From Ulva prolifera (Eukaryota > Chlorophyta > Ulvophyceae > Ulvales > Ulvaceae), in the NCBI GenBank assembly GCA_023078555.1, contig CM041200.1, forward strand, positions 9,137,528 through 9,201,527: a stretch of 64,000 nucleotides of DNA, read 5' to 3'. Below the pieces are notes generated by a model, which saw only the letters and a list, made by a program, of their open reading frames with translations, was not told the DNA's origin and made no database searches. Of this stretch, positions 46,301 through 55,840 are shown one piece after another. Every line of letters begins with the position of its first letter. Within the stretch, counting starts at the first letter, position 1. The translations under genes and the position numbers were made by a program.

Positions 46301-47757
46301 GAATGGCTGGCATTCACAGAGACATTCTCCATGTTCCTGCTCCACGACCTACCGTGGAAACGAGAGCATCTCGGGCTGAAGAAGGCTTTCGACGAGCAGT
46401 GGACACTGCTGCGGTCCTCGGTCCTTTATTTCATGAAGTGGCACGATGGGCAACACACCGAAGAGCGAATATTGCAGGCACAGAAAGATCTGTTGGAGTA
46501 TGGGAGAATTGTAGAGAAGGTCCGCACGCTGCAGTTGTACTTGCTTGGGCAAACAGACGGCTGCTGTGGCAACAGCTGCGTATGCGTATTGCAGACTTGG
46601 TAAGCTTGTGTGACAGCCGCGGCCGTCTCTACAGCAATTTGCCAACATGTTCGAGAATGCAGGCGTACGGGGGCAGATTTTTGACGACATACAAGCTGCA
46701 TCTTGCTGCCATGCACCTGGCAGACCAGGTTCGGGCATGTGGGCCTGGCTATACGTGGTCAGAGTTCTGGGTGGAACGCATGGTTCAGCTCGTAAAGCGA
46801 ATGGTGAAGTACCGCAGTACCGCCTACCCTGAACTGCTGTTTGTGCACGATTGGCTACTGACCCTAGCATGCCGCCGGGTGAAGTTGACTCCAGACGGGT
46901 GTCAGTGTGTGTCTTTAGCTGAAGCGCTGCGGGCCGTCAAGAGACGTCGCCAGTGTTCCCGTGACATGCCCCTCCCAGACCAGGCGCTGCTACTGGGAGC
47001 ACCCAAGAAGGTAGATGCCGGGGAAAAGGGAGAGGTGCTGTGGAGCCCCACCCCGGGTGCTTCTGGGGATGCTCATCTGATGAAGGGATTGCCTCTGCTC
47101 CTCTTTGAAGACACGACCCTCCTACAGGACGGGTGGCCAGTGTTCAAAGACGCCGATGCTGCTGAAAGAGAGGGCCTCATTCTGCATGAACTGGGGTTGG
47201 AAGGCCCCCTTGGTGCGGGCAAGGCTGGAGTTCAGGTGGAGTTGCAGAAGTTCACCCGGGCTGACCTTCCAATCGGGGATACAATGAGCAGTGTGCAGTG
47301 CAAAACGCAGACCAGGAAGAACAATCAGTGGTTCCTGATCCGATATAGTGTAGCTTATGCAGACGGGCGCACCGAAATGAAGGTGTATGTAGGGCAGTTT
47401 TTGTACTTTGTGCGTGCAACTTTCATGAGTAGTATGCTGCCGGAGGGGGCATATCGTCCGGGCTGCGATCGGCAGCACCCAGCTGATTTGCGGCTGGGGG
47501 TGGCTAACCTGTACACAAGTGTGGACCAGCATGGTCCGGGAGTTCGGCCTGCAGACCCGGGTATTTGCCGGCTGCACGAATTTGTGAAAGTTGACAAGTT
47601 GGACCCCTCCAAACCTGGCACCCGGTTTGAGGGGGTGTTTGTGCTAGATCTTAGGTCAATCGACTCGCAGGCAGTACCGACACGCGAGAGAAATGACACA
47701 AGGTTCTTTTGTGTTTCTGCAAAACTGTCAAGTAGGTATGCCGGTGTAAAGCGATAG
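43312..47757 (+). CDS. CACTA (En/Spm)-type Tnp2-like transposase, multi-exon
   Basis: Exons by phase: 43312-43489, 43520-43749, 43888-44740, 44841-45041, 45125-45320, 45433-about 45918, about 45960-46158, 46276-about 46600 and about 46640-47757. Exon 1 holds a C-x2-C..H..C zinc-finger-like segment (YRCKHCHTPF, ATRHEC). Core matches to the Tnp2 family: DGVQIYTNKVYG and VCIVQGPTEPGSYHDVM; AQGDIPFMTKLTGGLHHTG with CFACA; FLLGILKDFWRMWL; EEWLAFTETFSMFLL; and LHLAAMHLADQVRACGP with FWVERMVQLVKRMV. Tnp2 cuts and pastes elements with CACTA ends; catalytic residues could not be assigned. The 30-bp intron 1 is in frame and contains a TAG, so it may instead be a nonsense mutation. Element ends were not found. 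Confidence 0.66.
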
Positions 47758-47806
47758 GTGCAGGGTGGCTGTTGCTTTGTGCCGAGAATCAGGTCTGGTA
47801 ATGTAC

Positions 47807-49272
47807 ACATTCGAAGTGTGATGCATCTGTGCTTGAGTCCCGGGTCGTGCAGCAAGGGGGCTGCTCGGGAGAGACTGCTGCAGTTGTGGATTGTGCCAGC
47901 ATTTTGCCAAACACGCACACTCGTGCAACAGTGCAATCCTGACAGGACTCTCAAGCTATCATATTAATTCTTTCACCACTCGACTGCAAAACATATCCAC
48001 TGCATTCCTAGCCAAGGTTCACGGCTCGATGCATTTGCAGACACCAGCTCTGGCAGCTTGTGTCTGGACCAAATAATGGGAGGCTGCAGCCCTCCCGGGA
48101 GAGCAGACATCAAAATTTTTGGGTGGCCCACAAACCGCCCATTTTTGTCCACATTCGAAGGGTGATGCATCTGTGCTTGAGTCCCGGGTCGTGCAGCAAG
48201 GGGGCTGCTCGGGAGAGACTGCTGCAGTTGTGGATTGTGCCAGCATTTTGCCAAACACGCACACTCGTGCAACAGTGCAATCCTGACAGGACTCTCAAGC
48301 TATCATATTAATTCTTTCACCACTCGACTGCAAAACATATCCACTGCATTCCTAGCCAAGGTTCACGGCTCGATGCATTTGCAGACACCAGCTCTGGCAG
48401 CTTGTGTCTGGACCAAATAATGGGAGGCTGCAGCCCTCCCGGGAGAGCAGACATCAAAATTTTTGGGTGGCCCACAAACCGCCCATTTTTGTCCACATTC
48501 GAAGGGTGATGCATCTGTGCTTGAGTCCCGGGTCGTGCAGCAAGGGGGCTGCTCGGGAGAGACTGCTGCAGTTGTGGATTGTGCCAGCATTTTGCCAAAC
48601 ACGCACACTCGTGCAACAGTGCAATCCTGACAGGACTCTCAAGCTATCATATTAATTCTTTCACCACTCGACTGCAAAACATATCCACTGCATTCCTAGC
48701 CAAGGTTCACGGCTCGATGCATTTGCAGACACCAGCTCTGGCAGCTTGTGTCTGGACCAAATAATGGGAGGCTGCAGCCCTCCCGGGAGAGCAGACATCA
48801 AAATTTTTGGGTGGCCCACAAACCGCCCATTTTTGTACCCATTCGAAGTGTGATGCATCTGTGCTTGAGTCCCGGGTCGTGCAGCAAGGGGGCTGCTCGG
48901 GAGAGACTGCTGCAGTTGTGGATTGTGCCAGCATTTTGCCAAACACGCACACTCGTGCAACAGTGCAATCCTGACAGGACTCTCAAGCTATCATATTAAT
49001 TCTTTCACCACTCGACTGCAAAACATATCCACTGCATTCCTAGCCAAGGTTCACGGCTCGATGCATTTGCAGACACCAGCTCTGGCAGCTTGTGTCTGGA
49101 CCAAATAATGGGAGGCTGCAGCCTCCCGAGAGTGGCGACACGAATGATTTTGGAGTGGCCCACAAACGAGCCATTCTTGTACATATTTCATGTGTGATGC
49201 ATTTGTGCTTGAATTGGGGGTCGTGCAGCAAGGGGGCTGCTCGGGAGATACTGCTGCAGTTGTGCACTAATT
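47807..49272. repeat. 344-bp tandem array, four full copies and one diverged partial
   Basis: Copies begin at 47807, 48151, 48495 and 48839 (ACATTCGAAG, then GTGATGCATCTGTGCTTGAG) and are nearly identical. A fifth, diverged piece runs from about 49183 to 49272. The array starts 50 bp after the transposase stop. Repeated short ORFs on both strands are by-products. It may be subterminal repeats bound by the transposase system, or plain satellite. Confidence 0.93.
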
Positions 49273-49629
49273 CTGGCACCGAGTGGTACATGGAGTAGTG
49301 ACACCAGATGAACGAGCACGTGTAATCTGCGATATGTGTGTGGACTTATGAAGTACGACTCTTGGTCGAGCGAACATGTTATAGGTTCACCCAGTGCTAG
49401 GACGCGTTGGAGGTATTGGGCTCATTACTGGGTTGTGCTACGCACGTCGCGCAATGCAGCACGACGTAGGCTTTATTTCCGGACACTCCAACGAGGCAGT
49501 AACACAATTACAGTAACATCGTACCTGACGCGCGGATGTGCCAGAGGTAGCCAGATTTGACGGCGACTTGACGTATTCGACAGGCTGATCGCTAGCTAGT
49601 TTCCAGTGAACGCTAATACATTCACACCA

Positions 49630-50508
49630 ATGGGCTCCATTTCGAAAGTACCGTCCAAACAGTACAATAGGGAGTACGATGTAGCACGCTTGATACAAGA
49701 GGCTCCCATTTATGTGGACGAGGGAGGGGAACAGTATGTTTTCCCAGGATGGTCCAACAGAGATTGGGTCATGGAGGAGCCAGTAGTGCTGAGCTCCCCA
49801 GAGGCCCGAGCACGGTGGGGGATGTACTACGTCCAGGAAGATATTGATGTGGACGAGTGCGAGGCTCAAGGGCGCACACACGAGGCCCCTAATGTGATTA
49901 TGACCCCGTCGGTTGCGTACACCGTCCATTCAGCCATCCAGCACCTTGCCCGCAATCGGCGTCCCACCCCGCACATATTCGAGGCCATGGCGGATACAAG
50001 ATGCAATCTATTCATTGACCTCCGTGCGATGGCACCTGGGGCCATTGCGGGGAACGTTGCTGCCTGCAATCAGTGGGTCATCCGGACTACGGATGTGATC
50101 CGCAGGTTCCTGCCGGTATTGTCAGGGCGTATGACTGGCGTCTACGTGGGCGTAGACGCCAGTCATCTACAATTCCACGTTCTCCGGAACCGCCACCCTT
50201 TGCGGCGACAGGAAAGGGGAATCGGGGCTACACGACAACAGGGCTCCAGTGCAGTACCCGAGCACGACCCCCCTGATGAATTCCTGTGCCGCGTGCTGGT
50301 GAAGCATCCACGGTGGATGTTTGAAGATTTATGCACGATGGATGGATTTCTGGAAGAGGCACTCAGCGCCTTTGAGGAAGAGGATGCGGCTGGGGCGCAC
50401 GCCTTGAGGTGTCTGCTTCTGCGCGGATCGTATCGACCCGACGGGTGTGCTTCACCGTCATGCTCCTTCTTAATCCTGTGGCACTGCCAACTCCACAAAG
50501 GACTATAA
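49630..50508 (+). CDS. Unknown ORF (about 292 codons), possible third gene of the CACTA-like region
   Basis: The ATG at 49630 opens MGSISKVPSKQYNREYD. No domain recognised. The composition is protein-like: acidic N terminus, then a mixed region with RRFLPVLSGRMTGVY and EEALSAFEEEDAAG. The frame may splice after about 50445 into an open stretch at 50527-50799 (EEGELHTEGGILWPDRELS, ending in an SRSRSR tail), but phase could not be fixed. A 16-bp perfect hairpin lies in its coding sequence. Confidence 0.45.
   Translation: MGSISKVPSKQYNREYDVARLIQEAPIYVDEGGEQYVFPGWSNRDWVMEEPVVLSSPEARARWGMYYVQEDIDVDECEAQGRTHEAPNVIMTPSVAYTVHSAIQHLARNRRPTPHIFEAMADTRCNLFIDLRAMAPGAIAGNVAACNQWVIRTTDVIRRFLPVLSGRMTGVYVGVDASHLQFHVLRNRHPLRRQERGIGATRQQGSSAVPEHDPPDEFLCRVLVKHPRWMFEDLCTMDGFLEEALSAFEEEDAAGAHALRCLLLRGSYRPDGCASPSCSFLILWHCQLHKGL
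50131..50166. repeat. Perfect 16-bp hairpin inside an ORF
   Basis: ATGACTGGCGTCTACG (50131-50146), loop TGGG, then CGTAGACGCCAGTCAT (50151-50166). In the 49630 ORF it encodes MTGVYVGVDASH without breaking the frame. Confidence 0.95.
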
Positions 50509-50809
50509 TGTTGAGGTGTTTGCAGGATGGTGTTGCTTATGGGATGCTCTTGGGGCCAGCACCTAGAAGAAGGGGAGCTGCATACGGAAGGGGGGATACT
50601 GTGGCCGGACAGAGAACTCAGCAACTGCCCTGTGCAGCCACCTCACGAAGATGTCGTGGATCCGGGTTTCTATGAATTTTTTAGTAATCTAGTTAGGACG
50701 CCAGGCCTTGATGATTATGGGGCTCAGCGCCAACCTGTTCAGCTGTTTACTAGGAGACAGACACCGGTGCAGGCCCACTCTCGCAGTCGCAGCCGTTGAT
50801 CGCATGCTG

Positions 50810-52422
50810 CTGCAGGTCTTTGTAATAAGTATGCCCAGTGGCTTTGGCAGACCGTGCTTGACAGTAATTGTTGCTGGTTGTGTCCTGGAATCGCGGCCAA
50901 CGGTCTTTCGAGTATATTATAATATATGAACCACGTGGTACTCGCTGTCTAGTATGCATGCCAGCTGGATTTGATTGTTCTGTATATGGACTCGACCACG
51001 CTCTTCAACCATGCTGCCACAGTCAGTGCAAAAATTTACAAACATCCGAGACTGGTTCCAAGTAGCACTCAGCTAGCTAAACATCAAAATCAATCAAGCA
51101 TTCAGCAAATATAGGACTGCATCCCAGCACTGCACAGCCATTGAATGCGGTATCTGTTTGCATGCGCAGCTAGATGGTGAATGGAAGTATCGTTACACTG
51201 TAGGATAGTGGCCAATAACCACAGTCCTTCACTAGTGCACCTACTGTTGCAAAGCAACATCGAATACATACAAATACACCCATGTCATCAGTGGCACAAC
51301 AAGGATGGTCCCTGTCTTGGTGTCTACAGACACGGTGCCTGCAAGTGTGAAGCATTTAAGCATGCCAGGTAATTGACTAACGATAAAGGATCCTTGTATA
51401 CTCGTCCAGCTGAGGTCACCGCAGATACTATTGCAGATACCGCAGGGATTATCGCTGTACATACGACAGCTGGTGGTGAAGCAAATACTGCATCCCATAC
51501 CGCCGTAGCTATAGAGACCCCCTCAGCAACAGATACGATCAAGGACCTCGGGCACCGTGCAGCTCGGAACAGGGCACAACAGGTTAGGATACTGTCTCGG
51601 AATTCTGCGCTAATCGTCGTTTGCACTCCGTACGAGGCGGAATACGCACCTGCAGCTGTGTCGACTGCTGCGCGGATTGGGGCCCTGTACCACAGCGGCG
51701 CATACAAAGCTTCTCCTTAAGCTACAGTGCATTTGACATTATCAAAAGGTGGCATTTGCCCGAGAGCCGCGAGAGTATGCCACCTTGAGCCAGCTACGAA
51801 TGCAACGACGGGCGTGGCGCAGGGCACGCTGTAAAGAGGAGATGTGCATCCAGCATGTACACGCCGAAGGAGTGTAGATGCGCGTTCCAGTGGAGCTCGG
51901 CTGATAGTGGCTCTGGCGGCACAATGCGCACGACGAGCGCACTCAGCCCAGCAAAAAATATGCTGTTCAAAGGAGCGTGAAAGCGCGTTCGCGGCATGTG
52001 CATTTCGCTCCATGAGGTGCGCTGCAGGTGCGCACCACCACAACACAAATAATATGCTGTTCGTAGGAGCGTGAAAGCGCGGTCGCGGCATGTGCATTTC
52101 CTCAACGAGGTGCGCTGCAGGTGCGCACCACCACAACACTCCGCTAACACATCTCACCTGCATTTTTGGGACGCACTTCACGCAGATACGGAATGTGTCT
52201 GAAGAGTGCGTGAACAGTGCGCGAATGTGCCAGCGAGCAAAACATGTGTCGCGAGTGTACACGCCGACCTGCCTACCATCCTTGTAGTGCAACGGGAATC
52301 AAGGCTGACGTGTGAGCTGCACAGCTGAATTGAGCATGCTCCCGGAATAGTTAGCAACGCTCACTTCATGTGCGTTCATTAAGCAAGTGCGAAGCTCTTA
52401 TGCCCTTCTCGTTAAGTCTTCA
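50810..52422. other. No confident gene; small tandem duplication
   Basis: An Ala/Thr-rich 115-codon frame (51373-51720, plus) and an antisense frame over the same bases are both open, so neither is called. At about 51960-52140 a ~94-bp unit is duplicated: ATGCTGTTC, then GGAGCGTGAAAGCGCG and GAGGTGCGCTGCAGGTGCGC, at 51960 and 52054. Confidence 0.4.
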
Positions 52423-53478
52423 TGTTGTGAGATGTTCATCTCACCTCCGGCGCAGGCTGGTAGATGCGCACATGCATAATGACCTCCAGGTGCTTCCAAG
52501 CACGTACATGACCGAATAAGATAAAACGGTCCGGATATTGCATCATCACATAGTCATCAGATTATAATCATTTGTCATTTCGCGTTGTCGAATACCCGGA
52601 CAGCGATACATTATTTGGCCTTTCAACATCATGGGCCTCAGTCGCGCACTGCTCACCATGTGGCTACGAGGGCGTCGCGCACCAGTCATATCACTCTTCA
52701 CTAACATCTTCATATATCTCATTATTAAGCACTGATATCATCGTGCATTTAGACGTGCGCACGAACACAACTTAAGATCACATCAAACGACACAGCATAT
52801 CAATAGTTAGCTACGTCACTGGTCATGGGACATGCATGATGACACATTCATAGTCACACGTCATCAGTCATACTCAGCATGCACATGGTCAACTGTGCAC
52901 AGGCCATTCGGAGGCACTAAGTCACCTATGCCCCGAACCCGCTACGCGGTGGCCACGCTAGAGTACTACACGAAATTGTTATAAAGTCACATTTGGGGTT
53001 AAACTCCGACATGCACGTTATACTCCGAGACGCGCTGTTATCGCACCGGAAGCTACATGCATATGTCAGTGAGCACAATCATACTCGTCACATCATAACG
53101 CTGGCACCGAGTCCGGTGTCCATTGCTTGTCAGCCAATCATATTAGATATCCCGCGATTATTAGGGATTCCATTCAGTGTGCTCCACTTTTGTGTAGCAC
53201 TTTAGCGTGGCCAGCCTTAGCAGGGGTGTCCTGGGTGCATTCCAAACGGTATTTATACCGTGCACTTGCTGGGATTCGTCCTTCTGTTTTCAGAGTTCGA
53301 ATTGGGGAACCTATTTCCACTCTGTCGTAACACATTTCTGTCTGACACCCATTTTGTTGACCCTGTCTTACTCCATAGTTGATTACAGTCTCCGCACTGC
53401 AACGTAAGGCCCTCTTCATCACGCCAAGTCATATACAGGTGCTCGTCAGCGCCCCGGAGACTTCTACCTCTCTCGACA
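52423..53478 (+). repeat. 5' LTR of the gypsy element
   Basis: 1,056 bp, TG..CA ends. A TATA-like TTATAAAG at about 52979-52986 could drive transcription. Short ORFs inside recur in all three LTR copies and are not genes. Confidence 0.95.
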
Positions 53479-53490
53479 GGTATCGGTTTG
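53479..53490 (+). other. Primer-binding site of the gypsy element
   Basis: GGTATCGGTTTG directly follows the LTR end. The GGTATC core is that of initiator-Met tRNA-primed elements (usual TGGTATCAGAGC), although later bases differ. The TRIM at 18716 has GGTATCGATGAG at the same place. Confidence 0.6.
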
Positions 53491-53535
53491 CTAAGATCTT
53501 CTGCCTAACATTTCACACCTGTTGCAGATCTCATC

Positions 53536-54378
53536 ATGTCTGCACCAGAGAGCATTCTAGCCGCGGATTGGGACGTAGTTCACCAGTCCATTATAGACCC
53601 TAGTGACGCGAACTTGTCCGTCGACCATCACATGTCCCAGATCCCAGGGATCTCGTCGTTTTCTCGCGAGGACATTGACTATGTTCGTCGAACAACCGGA
53701 CAGATGCGCTGGTTGGGCACCGTCGTTGCCGAAGCAAGCAAATCCGTCTCGTCTAGCAGTTCTAGGAGTACACTGTTAGCCATGCAGAAAGACGCTAGAA
53801 TGTTGCTTGTCAACGAGGAGCTTAGTGAAGAACTGTGGCCCTTCAAAACCTTAGAACCAAGGTCTTCGGCACGCACAATTGGTGCAACACTGTCACTCGG
53901 TGGCTCGGACACTTGCATGGTTGCATGGGGTCCAGGCCCGGGGCCGACTAGGAATTTGCTTAGCCCTCAGGGCATGTCATTGATGTGCTGGTTAGGCACA
54001 AAGTATGCACAGCCACTCTTAGATTTTGTTTATGCTTTTGCCAAGGATGACAGAGCATTCAAAATGCCATTCCTATCCTGCCCAGCTCAGAACGATATGC
54101 TTGATATGATCGGGGTGTCGAAGCGCGCCGCTACCCTACGCGCGTCGCCAGCTGTGAACAGTCCCGGCGCGGCAATCGTGCACTTAGCCAAGATAGCCGA
54201 CACACACCTGCAAGAGATTGTGTACGCCGTATTTCATGCATGCGAAAGTAGGTCGTTTTGTTTGGACTCAATCAAGCTCAAGATCCCATCAGTCAACGTA
54301 TCAGAAATGGTGAAGTCAGAAGCCATTCAGGGATTGCTCATCATCAGCTGTCACGCAGGTACAGTCAACCCTGCCTGA
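53536..54378 (+). CDS. Gypsy gag N-terminal ORF (280 codons)
   Basis: First ATG after the PBS. No recognised motif; predicted helical, consistent with the N-terminal part of a capsid precursor. It ends inside the next open frame (+1 relative), overlapping by about 65 nt from 54314, so the two could be linked by a frameshift. They may also have been one frame before an indel. Confidence 0.6.
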   Translation: MSAPESILAADWDVVHQSIIDPSDANLSVDHHMSQIPGISSFSREDIDYVRRTTGQMRWLGTVVAEASKSVSSSSSRSTLLAMQKDARMLLVNEELSEELWPFKTLEPRSSARTIGATLSLGGSDTCMVAWGPGPGPTRNLLSPQGMSLMCWLGTKYAQPLLDFVYAFAKDDRAFKMPFLSCPAQNDMLDMIGVSKRAATLRASPAVNSPGAAIVHLAKIADTHLQEIVYAVFHACESRSFCLDSIKLKIPSVNVSEMVKSEAIQGLLIISCHAGTVNPA

Positions 54379-55840
54379 TCTGTCCTCCTTGCCTGATGTC
54401 GAACCAAACTTCATAGACGATCGATCTGCGTCGTGGTTTCGTAGTGCCGAATACACGTTCAAGTCTGTCAAGTTTCCCGCGTTCTCGGGTCTACGAAGCG
54501 ACCAACTTTCGGAACTACGGTGGCACAAGTACCAAAGTGACGCATTGCATGCACGCAAGCACTGCACTCATTTGTCCGAGCGACAAGTCATTCAACATCT
54601 CATGTCGTCATTTGATCGCACGGAGCAGCATTTCACAGTCGCACAACACGCTGCAATGAGACCTCACTGTACTGTCCGCCAATGGCTAGAGACCATTCGT
54701 GACTTTTACTTCACGAATGGACAATTCCGACATAACATTGAGCAGGCATGGCAGTCATACAACGTAGATGAGTCCGCTGATTTTAATGAATTGATACATC
54801 ATGTCACAGAGTACTACCGATTGATCTTTATTGATTACCCACATATGCCTGGTAGACAATCACGTATTGACTTCGCATGCATACTGTTCACAAAGCTGCA
54901 GCAACTCATGCAACCTCAAAGCACATCAGCCGTCAGCTCGACGCTCACGATGTTCTTACCGCTGTCACAACTGCTGGTTAAGTTTAACGACGAATTGAAA
55001 CCTGCAATGAATGAATCCACAGAAAAAGCAGACACGGTCGCTACTGCATTCATAGAATGGTCAGTGTCACAACTGTTGCAAGTCCGAGAATCCGCGAACA
55101 CGGTCAAACGTTTTAATTGTGTTGTTTCGGAAAACCGATTTGATTACGCACGGTTGAAATCGAACCGTAGACATACCCCGCCGGCCGGCAAACGGTTGCA
55201 AGCCGCGGCGGCGGCACTGCAACCCCCTAACAGGAACTCTAGTGTGCAGCCACCTCGTCAGCCTAAGGGACCCTCAGCATCTTCAGATAAGCCAGGTCAT
55301 ATCCCTTTCTTGAAAGAGATGTGTCACACCGACAGCCTAGACAAGTTCAAGATTCGGTTCAACGAGTACCGTCAGCTTCCAGGCATCAGACGGTCGCCGG
55401 ATCTCATAACGGCGATCGAAAAGGAACTCGCGGGCGGCAGCACGGCAGTGCATGTTGCGTTGTCACGCGCAACAGGACCACTACCCCCCTCAGTCAAAGC
55501 AACACCCCTCAGCGTATGTCAGGCAATGATGCGCATGACACATTTGCACCCCAAGAAGCAGTGCCCACTCTGCCCAAATGGCAAGGGTCTCAATCAGACG
55601 CACCCCATGCATCCTATCAGCGAGTGCCCTACATTCAACGAACTTGTGCCTACAGCGAACCGCGAGGCGTTCTTTCAGGACGCGTTCAACCAGACGCGTC
55701 AGATGGTCCCCCTCGCATTGCCTAGCAGCTCGGGCACGCGACAGCAAGACGGCGCCAAACGCGACCGGTATGATCCCAACCGCAAGGGCTCTGACAAGTC
55801 CAAGCGGCCACGACATGACACCCAACAACATATCCGCTGA
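54314..55840 (+). CDS. Gypsy gag-like ORF with zinc-knuckle-like motif
   Basis: Open from just after a TGA at 54311. The helical capsid-like central part is followed by a basic, Pro/Gln-rich stretch and a Cys/His cluster CPLCPNGKGLNQTHPMHPIS then EC, which resembles a nucleocapsid zinc knuckle. The C terminus is very basic (DKSKRPRHD). It ends at TGA 55838-55840, directly followed in the same frame by pol. Confidence 0.75.
   Translation, partial: SQKPFRDCSSSAVTQVQSTLPDLSSLPDVEPNFIDDRSASWFRSAEYTFKSVKFPAFSGLRSDQLSELRWHKYQSDALHARKHCTHLSERQVIQHLMSSFDRTEQHFTVAQHAAMRPHCTVRQWLETIRDFYFTNGQFRHNIEQAWQSYNVDESADFNELIHHVTEYYRLIFIDYPHMPGRQSRIDFACILFTKLQQLMQPQSTSAVSSTLTMFLPLSQLLVKFNDELKPAMNESTEKADTVATAFIEWSVSQLLQVRESANTVKRFNCVVSENRFDYARLKSNRRHTPPAGKRLQAAAAALQPPNRNSSVQPPRQPKGPSASSDKPGHIPFLKEMCHTDSLDKFKIRFNEYRQLPGIRRSPDLITAIEKELAGGSTAVHVALSRATGPLPPSVKATPLSVCQAMMRMTHLHPKKQCPLCPNGKGLNQTHPMHPISECPTFNELVPTANREAFFQDAFNQTRQMVPLALPSSSGTRQQDGAKRDRYDPNRKGSDKSKRPRHDTQQHIR

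Noticed and set aside
47973..49108. Families of 61-99 codon ORFs repeated every 344 bp on both strands
   Set aside because: By-products of the tandem repeat; open on both strands and in several frames.
49291..49301. GTAGTG after the 344-bp array as the right CACTA end
   Set aside because: Only five bases match the expected end and no left partner with further similarity was found.
51324..51720. Overlapping ORFs on both strands (115 and 127 codons)
   Set aside because: Both strands are open over the same bases with low-complexity Ala/Thr composition; no motif decides between them.
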